A DNA stretch of 64,000 nucleotides from Lophium mytilinum. Lineage: Eukaryota > Ascomycota > Dothideomycetes > Mytilinidiales > Mytilinidiaceae. Each line of letters begins with the position of its first letter. The stretch's first letter is position 1. Position numbers and translations under genes: made by a program. The stretch spans positions 498,708 through 562,707 of the forward strand of contig MU004195.1 in the NCBI GenBank assembly GCA_010093605.1, in the 5' to 3' direction. Positions 36,165 through 46,717 of the stretch are shown one piece after another. The notes beneath the pieces were generated by a model. That model was not told the DNA's origin. It did not search any database and worked only from the letters and a program-made list of their open reading frames with translations.

Positions 36165-36392
36165 TCAGACAAGAACCTCGAACAAAAACCTAACGCAGTC
36201 GTCCCCGAAGTGCATGCTCTCAAGACGCCGGAAGCCGTAGCGTTCCTCAAACTCCATTAACAACCGATTCGTGAATGCAGCAACCGCAGTCGTATCCCCA
36301 CCTCTCCTCATCCCTTCTACCAGTCCAGCCGCCACGGGGAGGGGTCCAGCATGTCTTTGTGGCCTTGGGCTTGTGGGCGGGCGATTCGACGC
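36165..36392 (-). CDS. Possible gene fragment (C-terminal end)
   Basis: A minus-strand frame ending at TGA 36165-36167 reads like protein over about 60 codons (TTAVAAFTNRLLMEFEERYG, RRLESMHFGDDCVRFLF). No upstream exons with clear splice sites were found, and the 5' side runs into low-complexity sequence. It may be a remnant. Family unknown. Confidence 0.3.
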   Translation of the reverse strand, partial: ASNRPPTSPRPQRHAGPLPVAAGLVEGMRRGGDTTAVAAFTNRLLMEFEERYGFRRLESMHFGDDCVRFLFEVLV

Positions 36393-36439
36393 AAGGGTGG
36401 TTGGGGGTGGATGCAGGGGGCTTGCTGCAAAAGGGAACT

Positions 36440-36560
36440 CACCCTGCTCAGTCTCGGCTCAGATGCGCTCAGTCTTGGCTCAGGATGCACAGCCACAGCT
36501 CAGCAAGGATTCAAGAGCGCACCCACTACACTTCCAAGAGATATCAAGGTTAAGCTAATA
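36440..36560. repeat. Dispersed repeat, copy 1
   Basis: The stretch with TCGGCTCAGATGCGCTCAG and CACAGCCACAGCTCAG is closely similar to the sequence flanking both sides of the MITE at 41.64-41.98 kb. It looks like a related copy without the MITE. Confidence 0.55.
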
Positions 36561-37223
36561 CTAAGGGATAGGGCTCTAGCTAAAATTTCTTAAAGATTGC
36601 TAAGTAGAGGACTGTGGATATACAAAGGTATGTGTAATTGATGATAGCCAGGTGGAGAGACCATGATTTTCATACTGATACTGAAAACTGAGAAGACCCG
36701 GGTTATAGGCAGACGACTACGAGACAGAAGAAGAGGCCGTGTTATCCTGTTCGGTTTCTAATGCGGAGACATAGCTTAGGTGCGGATTTGGGATGCATGC
36801 ATCAGGCAGCAATGACGCGAGTAGCTCTCACCGGTGAAGCAGCGCGTCAGAGAACTAGCCAATAACCTACAAAGGAACACGTGTTACGCAGATACGCTGT
36901 CCTTTGCCTTCCAGTTGTTCGGACGGTCGATCGCTTGCAGAGTGCCTAGGCCCTCAGCCTGACTGCGCCTACTGTCGAAAAAGAAACGAACCCCGTATTA
37001 TCTCTCAATGCTTGTAATCTATACAACTTGACCAAGGTCTGCATGTGCAAAATATCCTCGTATATCACTTCTCAGTGTTTGAAAAACCTGTCCGGATCTC
37101 TTCTTTCTTTTCTTCAAGGACTAGTTCGCATTGCAAATTATCACTGACCCGTCGTACACTTCTCTACTCCATCTACTCTCGCGTACCTATACAATACTGC
37201 CCCTAGGCCTACAGCTCCATAAC
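36561..37223. other. Intergenic region upstream of HET gene
   Basis: About 660 bp preceding the HET gene. The C/T-rich stretch near 37095-37125 is a plausible promoter element. Nothing else was recognised. Confidence 0.35.
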
Positions 37224-39035
37224 ATGAGTACTCAATTGAATGGCTTATATGCAGAATGCATTCTGCCTCTCAACAAACCAACGATACGAGTCTTATACCT
37301 AAAGCCAGGACATGAAAGCGACGAGATTCAGGCACACTTACGGCTTTTGGATATTGATACGGATCTATCTCCTCAATATGAAAGCTTGTCTTATGTCTGG
37401 GGAGACCCCGCATTCACTAAACGAGTCATCATCAACGAGCATTTTATCGAAATCAGGAAGAATCTATATGGTGCTCTTCGCCATATCAGGTCCAAGACAG
37501 AGACGTTGATCATTTGGGCGGACGCCATCTGTATAAATCAGTCGGACATGGATGAAAAATCACATCAAGTTGCCCTCATGGCAGAAATCTATCGTCGGTG
37601 TTCGAAAGTATATATATGGCTGGGATTGCCTGAACCTGGCAGCCTCACAGGCGATCCATTTGAGTTCTTGAACCATTTTGTACAGGGGAAACACTTTTAT
37701 GAATTTCCCGGTTTCGATCGCGATGAATCAACTGGATGTTTCACCTGGAAAGAGAATGAAGCCTGTGACAAAATCCTGAACGATTTCCTCCAAATCGTCG
37801 GAAGTCCATGGTGGACAAGGGCCTGGACTGTTCAAGAATGCCTATTACCAAAAGAGACTGTGATCATGTTTGGAACATGGGCAGTAACATGGGAATACAT
37901 CCAAAGAGCTGGTTACATGAAGAATACTCATGGCGATGGTCCAACGAAGTGTTGCGTACAAGCCAATACTGTTTTTAATCCTCATCAGCTGCATTTGATT
38001 AACGAATGGATGTGGCATCCTTGCTGGGCAGAAGGATATAGGCAGACAATACATGGAAGAAACCCAACGCCACAATGGTTCTACCAAGCCCTACTGGCAT
38101 TCTCAAGTCGACAATGTTCAGACCCTCGCGACAAGATATACTCTCTGCTCTCCTTGGCCACGCACCCAGTTTACCGGGACTTCAAGCCGAATTACCGCGA
38201 CGATCTCCCAACAATATGCACCGATGTATTCACTCGCATGGTTCAAGAAACCGATGGCAGCTTCGATTGTTTCATGGGAGGAGGATTTGGATCTTCAATG
38301 TCGGGTCTTCCATCATGGGTTCGGGATTTCTCGCAAATTAGAGCTGCAGGAGTTATTGCCGGCGAGCAACGAAGGATCTGGTATGCCTCGCTCTATCGAG
38401 CGTCTCTCACGTCACCCGTTCCGGTCCAATGGAACGAAAACAGAGAATTCCATTACAGAGGTACTTACGCAGACACAATCACGGCCGTTGGGCAACATAT
38501 GTCTACTTCACATATGTCCACACTAAAACCGAACTTTGGTCCAGTCTTCCGCCAATGGCTTGACCTTTGCCAAGATACAATGGCCACTTGCGAACCCCGG
38601 GTACTCCGCACCACATTTTCACGTATAATTTGCGGAGATGTGTGCAAAAATGTTGAAGGAGATGCAGAGTTCAGGAGAGCTATTGAAACAGACTTTCCCC
38701 AAAAGCATACTTGGGATCAGATCATGGACGGTGATATTTGTGCTGCGGATGCACGAGGTTATGGTTGGGGCCTAAACTTTGCCATGTGGGGCAGATGTTT
38801 TTTCACTACTTACTCCAGCAGAATGGGATTATGTCATCCAAACACACGTGCAGGGGATGAAGTGTGGGTTATGAGAGGTGTTCAGGTGCCATTTGTTGTC
38901 CGACCTCTTGAGCACGCTGATGCAGGATGTTCTGGTAGATATTCCCTTGTTGGCGATTGTTTTTTAGATGGCGCTATGGATGGTGAGGTAGAGGAAAAAG
39001 AGAAATCGACGGAACGGCCTATAGTTATGATTTAG
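37224..39035 (+). CDS. Heterokaryon-incompatibility (HET) domain protein
   Basis: A single exon of 603 residues from ATG 37224; the 31 codons upstream in the same frame have no in-frame ATG. The three HET-domain signatures are intact: YESLSYVWGDPAFT, LIIWADAICINQSD and WWTRAWTVQECLLPKETV. The C-terminal half contains DPRDKIYSLLSLATHP, the usual post-HET block, and ends in a charged tail. HET proteins trigger cell death after fusion of unlike hyphae; some act downstream of NLRs. Unlike the other HET genes in the window this one has no visible lesion. It stands alone at the edge of a repeat-rich stretch. Confidence 0.9.
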   Translation: MSTQLNGLYAECILPLNKPTIRVLYLKPGHESDEIQAHLRLLDIDTDLSPQYESLSYVWGDPAFTKRVIINEHFIEIRKNLYGALRHIRSKTETLIIWADAICINQSDMDEKSHQVALMAEIYRRCSKVYIWLGLPEPGSLTGDPFEFLNHFVQGKHFYEFPGFDRDESTGCFTWKENEACDKILNDFLQIVGSPWWTRAWTVQECLLPKETVIMFGTWAVTWEYIQRAGYMKNTHGDGPTKCCVQANTVFNPHQLHLINEWMWHPCWAEGYRQTIHGRNPTPQWFYQALLAFSSRQCSDPRDKIYSLLSLATHPVYRDFKPNYRDDLPTICTDVFTRMVQETDGSFDCFMGGGFGSSMSGLPSWVRDFSQIRAAGVIAGEQRRIWYASLYRASLTSPVPVQWNENREFHYRGTYADTITAVGQHMSTSHMSTLKPNFGPVFRQWLDLCQDTMATCEPRVLRTTFSRIICGDVCKNVEGDAEFRRAIETDFPQKHTWDQIMDGDICAADARGYGWGLNFAMWGRCFFTTYSSRMGLCHPNTRAGDEVWVMRGVQVPFVVRPLEHADAGCSGRYSLVGDCFLDGAMDGEVEEKEKSTERPIVMI

Positions 39036-41008
39036 CTGTACGGCTGTGGAAAGACTAAGCTTGTTAGACGGTCGGCATTTGACGGTGCTGCTGGAACATT
39101 GGGCTTTGCTATCGGAAAAGGCAGGAGCGGGAAAAGGAGGAACGATAGAAGAAGTAGGGTATCAGAGTGATGGAAGCGCTGTGAGTTTCGCTTCTGATCG
39201 CGCGGGAAAACTTGAGGATTAGGGAGGGAGAAAATCTAGAAGAAAGTCAGGAAGAAGATGAGAATAAGGAATAAGTAGTGTAGACAGATAGTGGGAAATG
39301 AAACAGTGTCTACACCGCAGTCTCTCAAATTATCGTTCCTCTTCAAAGTTCTCCCAGACAGGAAGTCTTGCATGATTTCACCACACTGAAGCACATTTGC
39401 TTAAAAATCTCAATAATCATGCCTTGTATCCAGATATATGTTGCACTACTAGATTTTTCGAGATCAAGAGAAGGGTATGAAAGAGCTTAGGAACAGGCAC
39501 GCGGACTCGCCGAACCGGAATTGCTCCCCGGTCGATGCTTGACTGAACCAAGGTGTTGGGAGGGCCCTCAGATGCCGAAGTCTTGGGTACATGCTGCGCT
39601 CACGTGTGTCGAACCTGCCTGGCGTCCTCGGACTACGAATTCATCGCCGCGCTCCACCACTCACAGCGTCGTCAGAATGCCCGGCTTCTTAGACCGCCGC
39701 GCTCCCGCTACTGTTGGCCGATTGCGACTGATATCGGCCTGCGAGCCTTGCTCCTTTTGGAGGCCGTGAGACACGTTCAATATTGACTGTCTGCCAGCTC
39801 TATGTCTATAAAACACGCACATATAGTACCACCTACCAGCACGGGTAGGTCTCGTAAGGCTGCAACGCTACGCTCATTTGTGCCCTCGCAATCGTCTCGC
39901 CGCGATGACAACGCCTATGCGCCCGTCTGGCAGCCTGTAGCAGCCCCTGAGCAATGCTGCAAGCCGGTCAGCCAGTGCACTTCCACCACCAAGCACTTCA
40001 CGAGAGGGCCAGAACTGGCTCGTTGCAGCAGCACGGAGTTATGCCGCCCCGGGTCCGAGTCGCTGAGCAGACAAAGCATCAGCACGACAAGCTGGATCCC
40101 ACTCCTTAGGGTGCAGTCTGGCGCAGGGCGGGCTCATATGCATGCACCGAACCCTTCTAGCGCAGAAATTGGCAATATTGTCAGGCTATGCATTACGGCA
40201 CTCGCTCGCAATGCCACATTGACACTGTCGTTTCATGCCGTAAAAGGAGCGATGGTGTTGCACCCGTGGTCAGAGCAAAGGCGTTGCACCCGTGGTGAGA
40301 GCAAAGACGGCCGCTCTGAGAGCGGATTGCCTTTCTGGACACCGATGCCCCTGCTCCTGCTGAAGCTCACACTCCTGCTTGAAGATAGGCGCTCGGGAAC
40401 AGCTCTCGCTTTTTCCGTACAAGGCGAACATCCGCTGCTGAAGCGACGCCAACTCCGTCTGCCCTGCGTCCGAAATTCGCAGCAAAATGGACAACGAGGA
40501 TGCTCGGTCAGTGAGCCATCGCACCGCGGAACAACTCTCCATATACTTCCATCTTTCCAATGCCCCGAGGTTCGTTTCCCCCACACAGTCAGGTGAAGCA
40601 CCCCAAGAGGAATCAAACGAGGGTTCTAATAAGGAGTCCAATGAAGGATCCAACCAAGATTCCAGGTAGATTCCAGAGGAGACGGTGAAACTAAATAGTC
40701 TGATGGAGCGCCTTATGAAGTGTCCAATGAAGATTCTAGCGAAAAGTCTAATTCAGGAGCGGAAGACCTTGAACAACTGATAGACGACATCGCCGCTCTC
40801 ACGAGAGAGCTCTGCGAGTCTAGCAGTTTTCAAGAGCTTCTACTGTCGCTTGTGCAAGATGCGTCGAAGCTGAAAGATCCCGCCGTCGACCAGGGTCGAA
40901 TTTCCGCTAAAAGACGTAAGCGACCAGGATCGAACGGACTCTAGGACTCTACCTACGGATCTCTTCGACTTGCGAGAATTGAGGGAGGCAAAAGAAGAGG
41001 AAACTGCG
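39036..41008. other. Repeat-rich region without a convincing gene
   Basis: About 2 kb. A 24-bp direct repeat (GTTGCACCCGTGGT core) occurs at 40257-40280 and 40283-40306 with one mismatch. Frames at 40487-40669 and 40720-40944 encode acidic Ser/Glu/Asn-rich peptides (EESNEGSNKESNEGSNQDS; LTRELCESSSFQELLLSL) that may be two exons or a frameshifted gene, but I could not join them with good splice sites. The long frame at 39802-40596 lacks protein character. Confidence 0.4.
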
Positions 41009-41277
41009 GATGTTCTCCTTAGACAGCTACAAAACTAAGGCAGCATGTCCCTAAGACGACACATTCTTAGGAAGGCATGTTCTTAAGACAGCCTAGTCTT
41101 GAAACAGCCATGGTCTTATAACAGTAGCATCTCAAGACAAGGATGTTCTCTAGAGAGTCACACTCCCTAGATAGACCTGTCTTAAGATAGTTATATTCTC
41201 AAGATAGATATGCTCGCAAGACAGTCACGTACCAAGATGGTGATGTTCTTAGGACAATCTTGTTCTTTAGTTGTCTA
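41009..41277. repeat. Degenerate tandem repeat, unit about 17 bp
   Basis: About 15 diverged copies of a unit near ATGTTCTTAAGACAG(N)C, 13-22 bp apart, for example around 41010, 41075 and 41247. The copies differ by substitutions and small indels, so the array is old. It lies just upstream of the MITE-bearing repeat. Confidence 0.75.
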
Positions 41278-41392
41278 CGCTATCTGCTTCAAGCGCTTCT
41301 ACTATTCTATTTGGATTAAATGCAAAGCCTAGCACTATTAATATACTATCATGACAGTTCCGTAGTTGGATCAATAGATAACTACCCATTTA

Positions 41393-41665
41393 ATGAGCTC
41401 ATATACTGAACTGACTGAACCTATCAGCTATTCGTGGGTTTACCCTTACATGGATGATAAAGTGGCGCAGATCAACCTTAGGTCAATTTTCATCGGAAGG
41501 TTAGTTTACTTAAGAATTAGGGCCCTGGAACTAGAACCTGGCAGGCCTACAGGCCCGGAAATGGGCCTTCCGAGGCAGGCGAGGATCCTAGTCTCAACTC
41601 TCTCTGTCGAATATAGGGCCCAATACTGGGTTCCAACTAGCTGCTTAGCCTCGGCTTAGGATGCG
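41393..41665. repeat. Dispersed repeat, copy 2 (left part)
   Basis: The right end (CTCGGCTTAGGATGCGCTCA) matches the 36.45-kb copy; its continuation lies on the far side of the MITE from 41955. The part left of 41640 has no resolved partner in the window. Confidence 0.4.
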
Positions 41666-41673
41666 CTCACTCC

Positions 41674-41946
41674 CAGGGCTGTCAAGCAATCAACCAATTG
41701 CCCCGTTGAATTGAATTGATTGAAGTCTTGGCAATCAATTCAATCAATGGGCTATTTGGAAAAGGTTCAATCAATCAATCAGGAGGGTCTGAATTGGTTG
41801 ACCATACAAATAACTGTCAATATTGTCAATATTGCCAATATTGACGGTTTCAATCAATTCAATCAACTGAAACCTCTGCTGACTAAGCCGTCAATTCAAT
41901 CAATCTCGAGGGGCCTGGTTGATTGATTGATTGCTTGACAGCCCTG
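41674..41946. mobile_element. hAT-like MITE with TIRs and 8-bp target duplication
   Basis: A 273-bp non-coding element starts CAGGGCTGTCAAGCAATCAA and ends with the reverse complement (TTGATTGCTTGACAGCCCTG allowing for one extra ATTG unit). The TIRs extend over about 30 bp. It is flanked by perfect 8-bp duplications, CTCACTCC at 41666-41673 and 41947-41954. An 8-bp duplication and CAGGG termini are hAT hallmarks. The interior is built of CAATCAAT/ATTGATTG units and a TGTCAATATTG repeat, so it can fold on itself. No transposase is present; mobilisation would need one in trans. It sits inside the dispersed repeat also seen at 36.45 kb. Confidence 0.9.
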
Positions 41947-42049
41947 CTCACTCCAGCACAGCCACAGCTCAGGCTGGGAGCATGAGCAGTCAGTTCCCTG
42001 AACGGAAAAGGAATGTACTTGGGTGCACATTGGGATATTGTACTACCTG

Positions 42050-42940
42050 TTATAGCGATAATAGCGAACTCGACTCTCTTTTACTGTCTACTACATGCTC
42101 TCCGTTGCTGTTCGCGGCTTTCGATACCTCGCAATTTTTCTGGTTATGTCGTCGTCCTTTCAGTATATTTTGGGTGGCAAGAACAAGCAGCAATCCCGAA
42201 CAGGCGAGGAAGAGTATGCTGAATAGAGCCAGGCCAACTCTGGACGAATAAGTGATCTCGCTCGAGCTTCTTGCCTTCTTCAGCGCCGAGACAAAATCAG
42301 GGTTACCTCCGAGCGCAATCACGGAACTTTTACTTATCGCAGTGTTATTACCATGGAGCAATAGCTGCAGTCGGAATTACAGTTGTGTGGGTGGGATGTC
42401 TAGGGGTACAGTCCAACTGTATGCCAGGTGTTGAGTACTGCACTGCTGATAGTATTTGCCGATGACTTTGATCACGGTTGAATTGTTGATGCGGGCAATC
42501 GATCCATCTAAGTTATATGATTAGCATATAGGCTTCTGATTTTTCTCAGCTTCGTGCTTCAAGACTTGCCTAGAACTTCAAAGGATTGACCGTACCCATA
42601 GCCTATGTCGAGGTGTACAAGGCGCAACGAATATGATGTGGACGTGTCATACCCCAGCCAAGATATCGTCGATATTGTTCCTCGCGTCCAATTGCTTGCT
42701 ATCCCGTTGGTTTCCGAGTTTGGGCTTATAAAATCTCCCGGTTGGAACTCATAAAACTGGCAATCACTTGCATCTTGTGCCATCATTGCACCACGAGGGT
42801 CAGTTGAAAAAGCACTGACGATGAATCCAAGTGGGGTAGAGTTCGTATCTCTATATATGCGCCTTCGGTGACAAGACCTTCTGTCCATCCAGTAAGTTGT
42901 GGTGAAGTGATCGAGCAGCGACGTTAACAACTTCACGATA
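42050..42940 (-). pseudogene. Relic of a membrane-protein gene
   Basis: The minus-strand coding-like segments are, in order: a Ser/Thr-rich extracellular-looking part (42.94-42.57 kb; ISTISWLGYDTSTSYSLRLV), a middle part (about 42.51-42.36 kb; NSTVIKVIGKYYQQCSTQHL), and a C-terminal part with one TM helix (VGLALFSILFLACSGLLLVL). The first two can be joined by an intron with a GCAAGT donor. The last two lie in one frame separated by TAA at about 42.38 kb. No clear ATG start is found. It may be the remains of a protein similar to the multi-TM protein that starts at 43.36 kb in the opposite direction. Confidence 0.4.
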
Positions 42941-43053
42941 ATACGACTGCGGCCGAAAACAGAGGTTGCGTCATTCTTGGCCTGTTTTTAGCGTCCAAAT
43001 CGTTGTAGGGCTGTGTTTGGACGCTACGTTCGATTCTTTGGGTTTCGCTTGCA

Positions 43054-43115
43054 TATGTGCCCCCCGTTTACCAATAAGGTGAAATCAGCTAATCGCGAAA
43101 TCAGGGGGGCACATA
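43054..43115. repeat. 62-bp palindromic element
   Basis: Perfect 12-bp inverted ends TATGTGCCCCCC / GGGGGGCACATA enclose 38 bp. The TA at each border could be a target duplication of a tiny Tc1-like MITE, or the structure may be a hairpin. No second copy was noticed. Confidence 0.6.
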
Positions 43116-43120
43116 CACCC

Positions 43121-43162
43121 CGCTAACACAGCCGCCTACCTCGCTGACACAGCCGCCTACCT
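43121..43162. repeat. 21-bp tandem duplication
   Basis: CGCTAACACAGCCGCCTACCT is directly followed by a second copy with one mismatch, just beside the palindromic element. Confidence 0.85.
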
Positions 43163-43362
43163 TCAACATCAACAGGATAGTGTCGCTTGATACTCCGCCT
43201 CAAAATCACACCTCATTACGCCCAAAGCAGTGAAGTGTTGCCTCCTGTGAACTCATGGAGCTGCTTTCGTCTACATATACTGAGCTCCGACGCCATCAAC
43301 AGAAAATTACACCTTATCTTTGAGTCTCTTCTTTGGAAGCAGGCGGTGTAAAATTCTCAACA

Positions 43363-45799
43363 ATGACTGAGCAACATCCGCTTGGCAAAGGGCACGAGGT
43401 GCTGATACATGAGTACCACTCTGGTCAGAACCAGGTCAGTCTGTCTGTATCGTGCGAGGTACAAGCTTATTTTGTCGAGAATTGTAGCTGCCGATTAAAC
43501 TCAAGCTAAGCTGGTACATTCATACCATGATCGTCATCAGCTCCCTCGGAGTGCTGTTTTCTGTTGGCTTTGTTTCATTCCTGTGGTTCGCATGGGACGA
43601 AAATCGTACCTGGCGCCGGATAGCTCACAACGAGTGGATGGTGCCATCTGTAACCTCAACGTCTGCAGTCTTGAGGACAGCGATTTCAATACAAGCAGCT
43701 TTGGTTTCTTCAATGCTTGCATGTTTAGCATTCGAAAGGAGGGAAGTCTTCTTGATGGACCTGCCAATTGTGTCAGTCATGCGCAATAATTCAAGCGGCC
43801 CTTTTGCATTAAGCTGGTATATGCTTGCAGCATTCTCCAGAAAACTTCGATCAAGGGAGCACCTCGTCCTTCCAGCATTGACCATGTTGCTTTGTGTGTC
43901 GAGCTTTACCTTGCAATTCACTTCAACCATTCTGGTTTCAGATATTCGAACGGGATGGATCTCAGGGTTGGTTATCTCACTTCCGAACTTCAGAAGCTAC
44001 ACAGCACACCCAGAGCTCCTGGAACCATGAGGTGTCATAATCTGTGGGGATTTTCTGCTGACAAGCATAGATACACATTCACTGGAGATACGAAGACAGG
44101 ACTGGCCAAAGGATCTCCGAGTGAACTCACCACTACTACTGCGGCCATTTCTCGATGGATGACCAAGCCCCCGATGTATCCCACATTTGCTGAATTTCAT
44201 GAGGATAATGCTGTCAATACTATTGACGGCATGTCGGACACCGGAACAACGATGAGAGCTTTCCTACCGTTCACAGATGCACCAACGAGGTCATCTATCA
44301 AAGAATACAGCGGATATGCGGCGGTTGTCAATACTCGTGCCGTCTGCATGCGGCCTGATATCACCAACTGCACAATTTCCATGAATTGAAACCGCACTCT
44401 GCCTGTCATCAATGGCATCTTCAGTGTTCCTCAAGACCTCAAGACCTCAGGAATCGACCAGCGAACGCGTCAAGGAATACGTCTTGGAGGTTAGTAGACT
44501 ACACCGATCAGCCCACGCTTGCGAATTGCAGCATAAATTCGGAGGATGTGGGAAGCTTGTACCACGCAGATGATTGGCACTTCAATCTGTGTTATCTTCC
44601 GAACGACCCCGCTTTTTTGATATCAGATTTCTACGACGTAGATACCGATGCTAACGCTTACACATCTGCTTCTAACGCTTTCCTCGCTATAAATCAAAGC
44701 AAAACGCCTGACGATACTCTTGCGTTCTTGGAACTTGGAGGAAACAAATCTCTGTCGGTCATAAAAAACCATGCAGAAGGTGACTGGTTTCATCTGCAGT
44801 TTAAAACAAACTCATTCTCACCCTCGGGTGAGACTGAGGGTGAATTCATCGATCATGACTTCAACGTGAGCATTAGCTTATGTTTCGCCGCCCTTAGTGG
44901 CATTTCAAGTCCGATACTTGCATCGGCACCAAACAATCGGACAGAGCCTGTCCCAAGGAACATCAACGGCACATTTAGTTTTGAGGACGTACGAAGACAG
45001 CTGGGCCAGACGCCACATCTAACGTCTGGGGAGCGTGGTATCCTAGAACTAGAGAAGGAAGATTGGATCAGTAGGCGTTTCGAGGCTAGCGATACGCTGG
45101 ATTACATTGAGGACGCAGGGCGGATGAAAACGACTACCTACAGTTCGGACCCAGCTACGTCCCTCTTTCTCACACAGATCAGACCTGCATTCGACAATTG
45201 TTATGCCGATCCAATGATCGCGATGCTCTTCCAGGAAATACTAAAGACCGAGGGAGGCATCCCCTTCGCTCTACAATCTGCCATGACAGTGTTGGCCAGT
45301 ATGGCATACTACGATCAGACCCCATTTTTCGACGAAACAACGAAAAGCAACCAAACCTTTTTCGACTTGCGGCAAATTCCAGGGGGTCAGTCCCACTACC
45401 TTGCTTCACCAGCTGGTTTCATGCCTGGCTATTTAACCGTGATGTGCATGCTATCAGTACATTGTATAGTGGTCGCAGTGGTTAGCTGGATGTTCTTCTA
45501 CGGTAAGTTTTACCTGTTACCTCCTCGAATACACGCAATGTGATGCTCAATCCATTTCAGGAACCTCTATCTCCACACTCCACAATGTTTGGCAGGTAAT
45601 CGCTCAGCTTCAGACATTTCCAGCAGACACATATCTTGCCAAAGCTTCCTTTACGAAGGACAAAGAGGTACAGGACTGGATCAAGGCGGATGGTCATCAC
45701 TCTCAACTCGTCGGTATCGCACCTTCTAACACAGGGGTGAATACAGAGATAGCAGGTTTGCGGAGGCGAGGTGAACCGTACACATTCATTGGGACATGA
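43363..45799 (+). CDS. Fungal multi-TM protein of unknown function, integrity uncertain
   Basis: Clear parts are exon 1 (43363-43434), the exon from 43488, and the last intron (45503-45560) with the final exon to TGA 45797. N-terminal TM helices (MIVISSLGVLFSVGFVSFLW), the block VLRTAISIQAALVSSMLACLAFERRE, a TM near LVLPALTMLLCVSSFTLQFT and a C-terminal TM (VMCMLSVHCIVVAVVSWMFF) match a large family of fungal plasma-membrane proteins with a big extracellular loop (PPMYPTFAEF, MSDTGTTMRAFLPF). An intron 43967-44070 (GTTGGT donor, CTGAC branch) would bridge the first frame change. The second join, past TGA 44387-44389 to the frame at about 44.42 kb, has no good splice pair, so the gene may be disrupted. 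Function unknown. Confidence 0.55.
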
Positions 45800-46717
45800 C
45801 GGTGATGAGGTACAACTACATCAATTCGACAGTAATCCGCGCTCGCAAGATGAAGAAGAGGCAGAGAGCCGAGGCGCACGCTAATCGGTACGTCGTTGAG
45901 AGTCGGAGGGCGATAGTTGCGAGATATATACTCTCTATATGTTTGTGTAGATACAAGTTCTATTGAAACTGTCCCTTCTTAATCAAAAACTTACCTACAA
46001 GAAACAAGAGGGTGGAAGTCCTTTCCCGCTTAATAAGCCGTCACGTGATGTTTCCTTGAATTCGCTTTTCTTTTCCTAACGAAATCCAGCTAGGTGTTTC
46101 CTTCTGAAACTGCATTGAGCTTAATGGTGTTCCCTCCTTACCGCTTGTGCAGGGTTCTTCACGTGATAACTATAGTGGAGCAGTCTAAATTTGGTGAGGC
46201 ACAGCTCGGGGAGTACCAAACACCAACACACTCCCTTGCTCAAGCGCCAGCCTTTTGGAATGGTGAACCTAGAGACCACGTAAACGGCCTCGCGCTCCAG
46301 GTTGAATTTGATCGGTTCGCAGCCTCCTCAGCCTTGTCCCATCTACCGCTCCGTTGCCTTCTCTATAATATCTCCAGGTCGTACCACCAATGGCTGCGAC
46401 GTGTTCCGACACGCGGGCGGGGTGCTTGCAGACCATTCACGTCTGATCCCCGCCCTCCTGGAAACGTAGCCGTCACTCAACATTCTGCCTGGTGCCATTC
46501 GTGTAACAGCTCGTAGGAAGGGGCGGGGTGCGGCGAGGCGCGTTCCAACATGTAGCCTTTCTATCTATAACTCTTGCGTTCCCTCTCCCGCAAGCCTTCT
46601 TCATATCCTCTCTCTCAGTCCTCCTCAGCCGACTTTTTCTCGCAAATACAAGTTGTCCGTATATTGTCACTTCCAGAATAACCTCTATCTGCCTCCAACT
46701 CCCCACTACCCCTCACG
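45800..46717. other. Intergenic region with promoter of secreted-protein gene
   Basis: About 0.9 kb. TCTATAATATC near 46362 and a C/T-rich run at about 46575-46630 resemble promoter elements of the downstream gene. TCACGTGA motifs occur near 46042 and 46160. No gene was recognised. Confidence 0.4.

Noticed and set aside
40257-40306. Short direct repeat as a possible CRISPR-like array
   Set aside because: There are only two copies in tandem without spacers, in a eukaryotic genome.
39802-40596. 264-codon open frame
   Set aside because: The composition is not protein-like, there is no recognisable motif, and equally long frames lie on the opposite strand.
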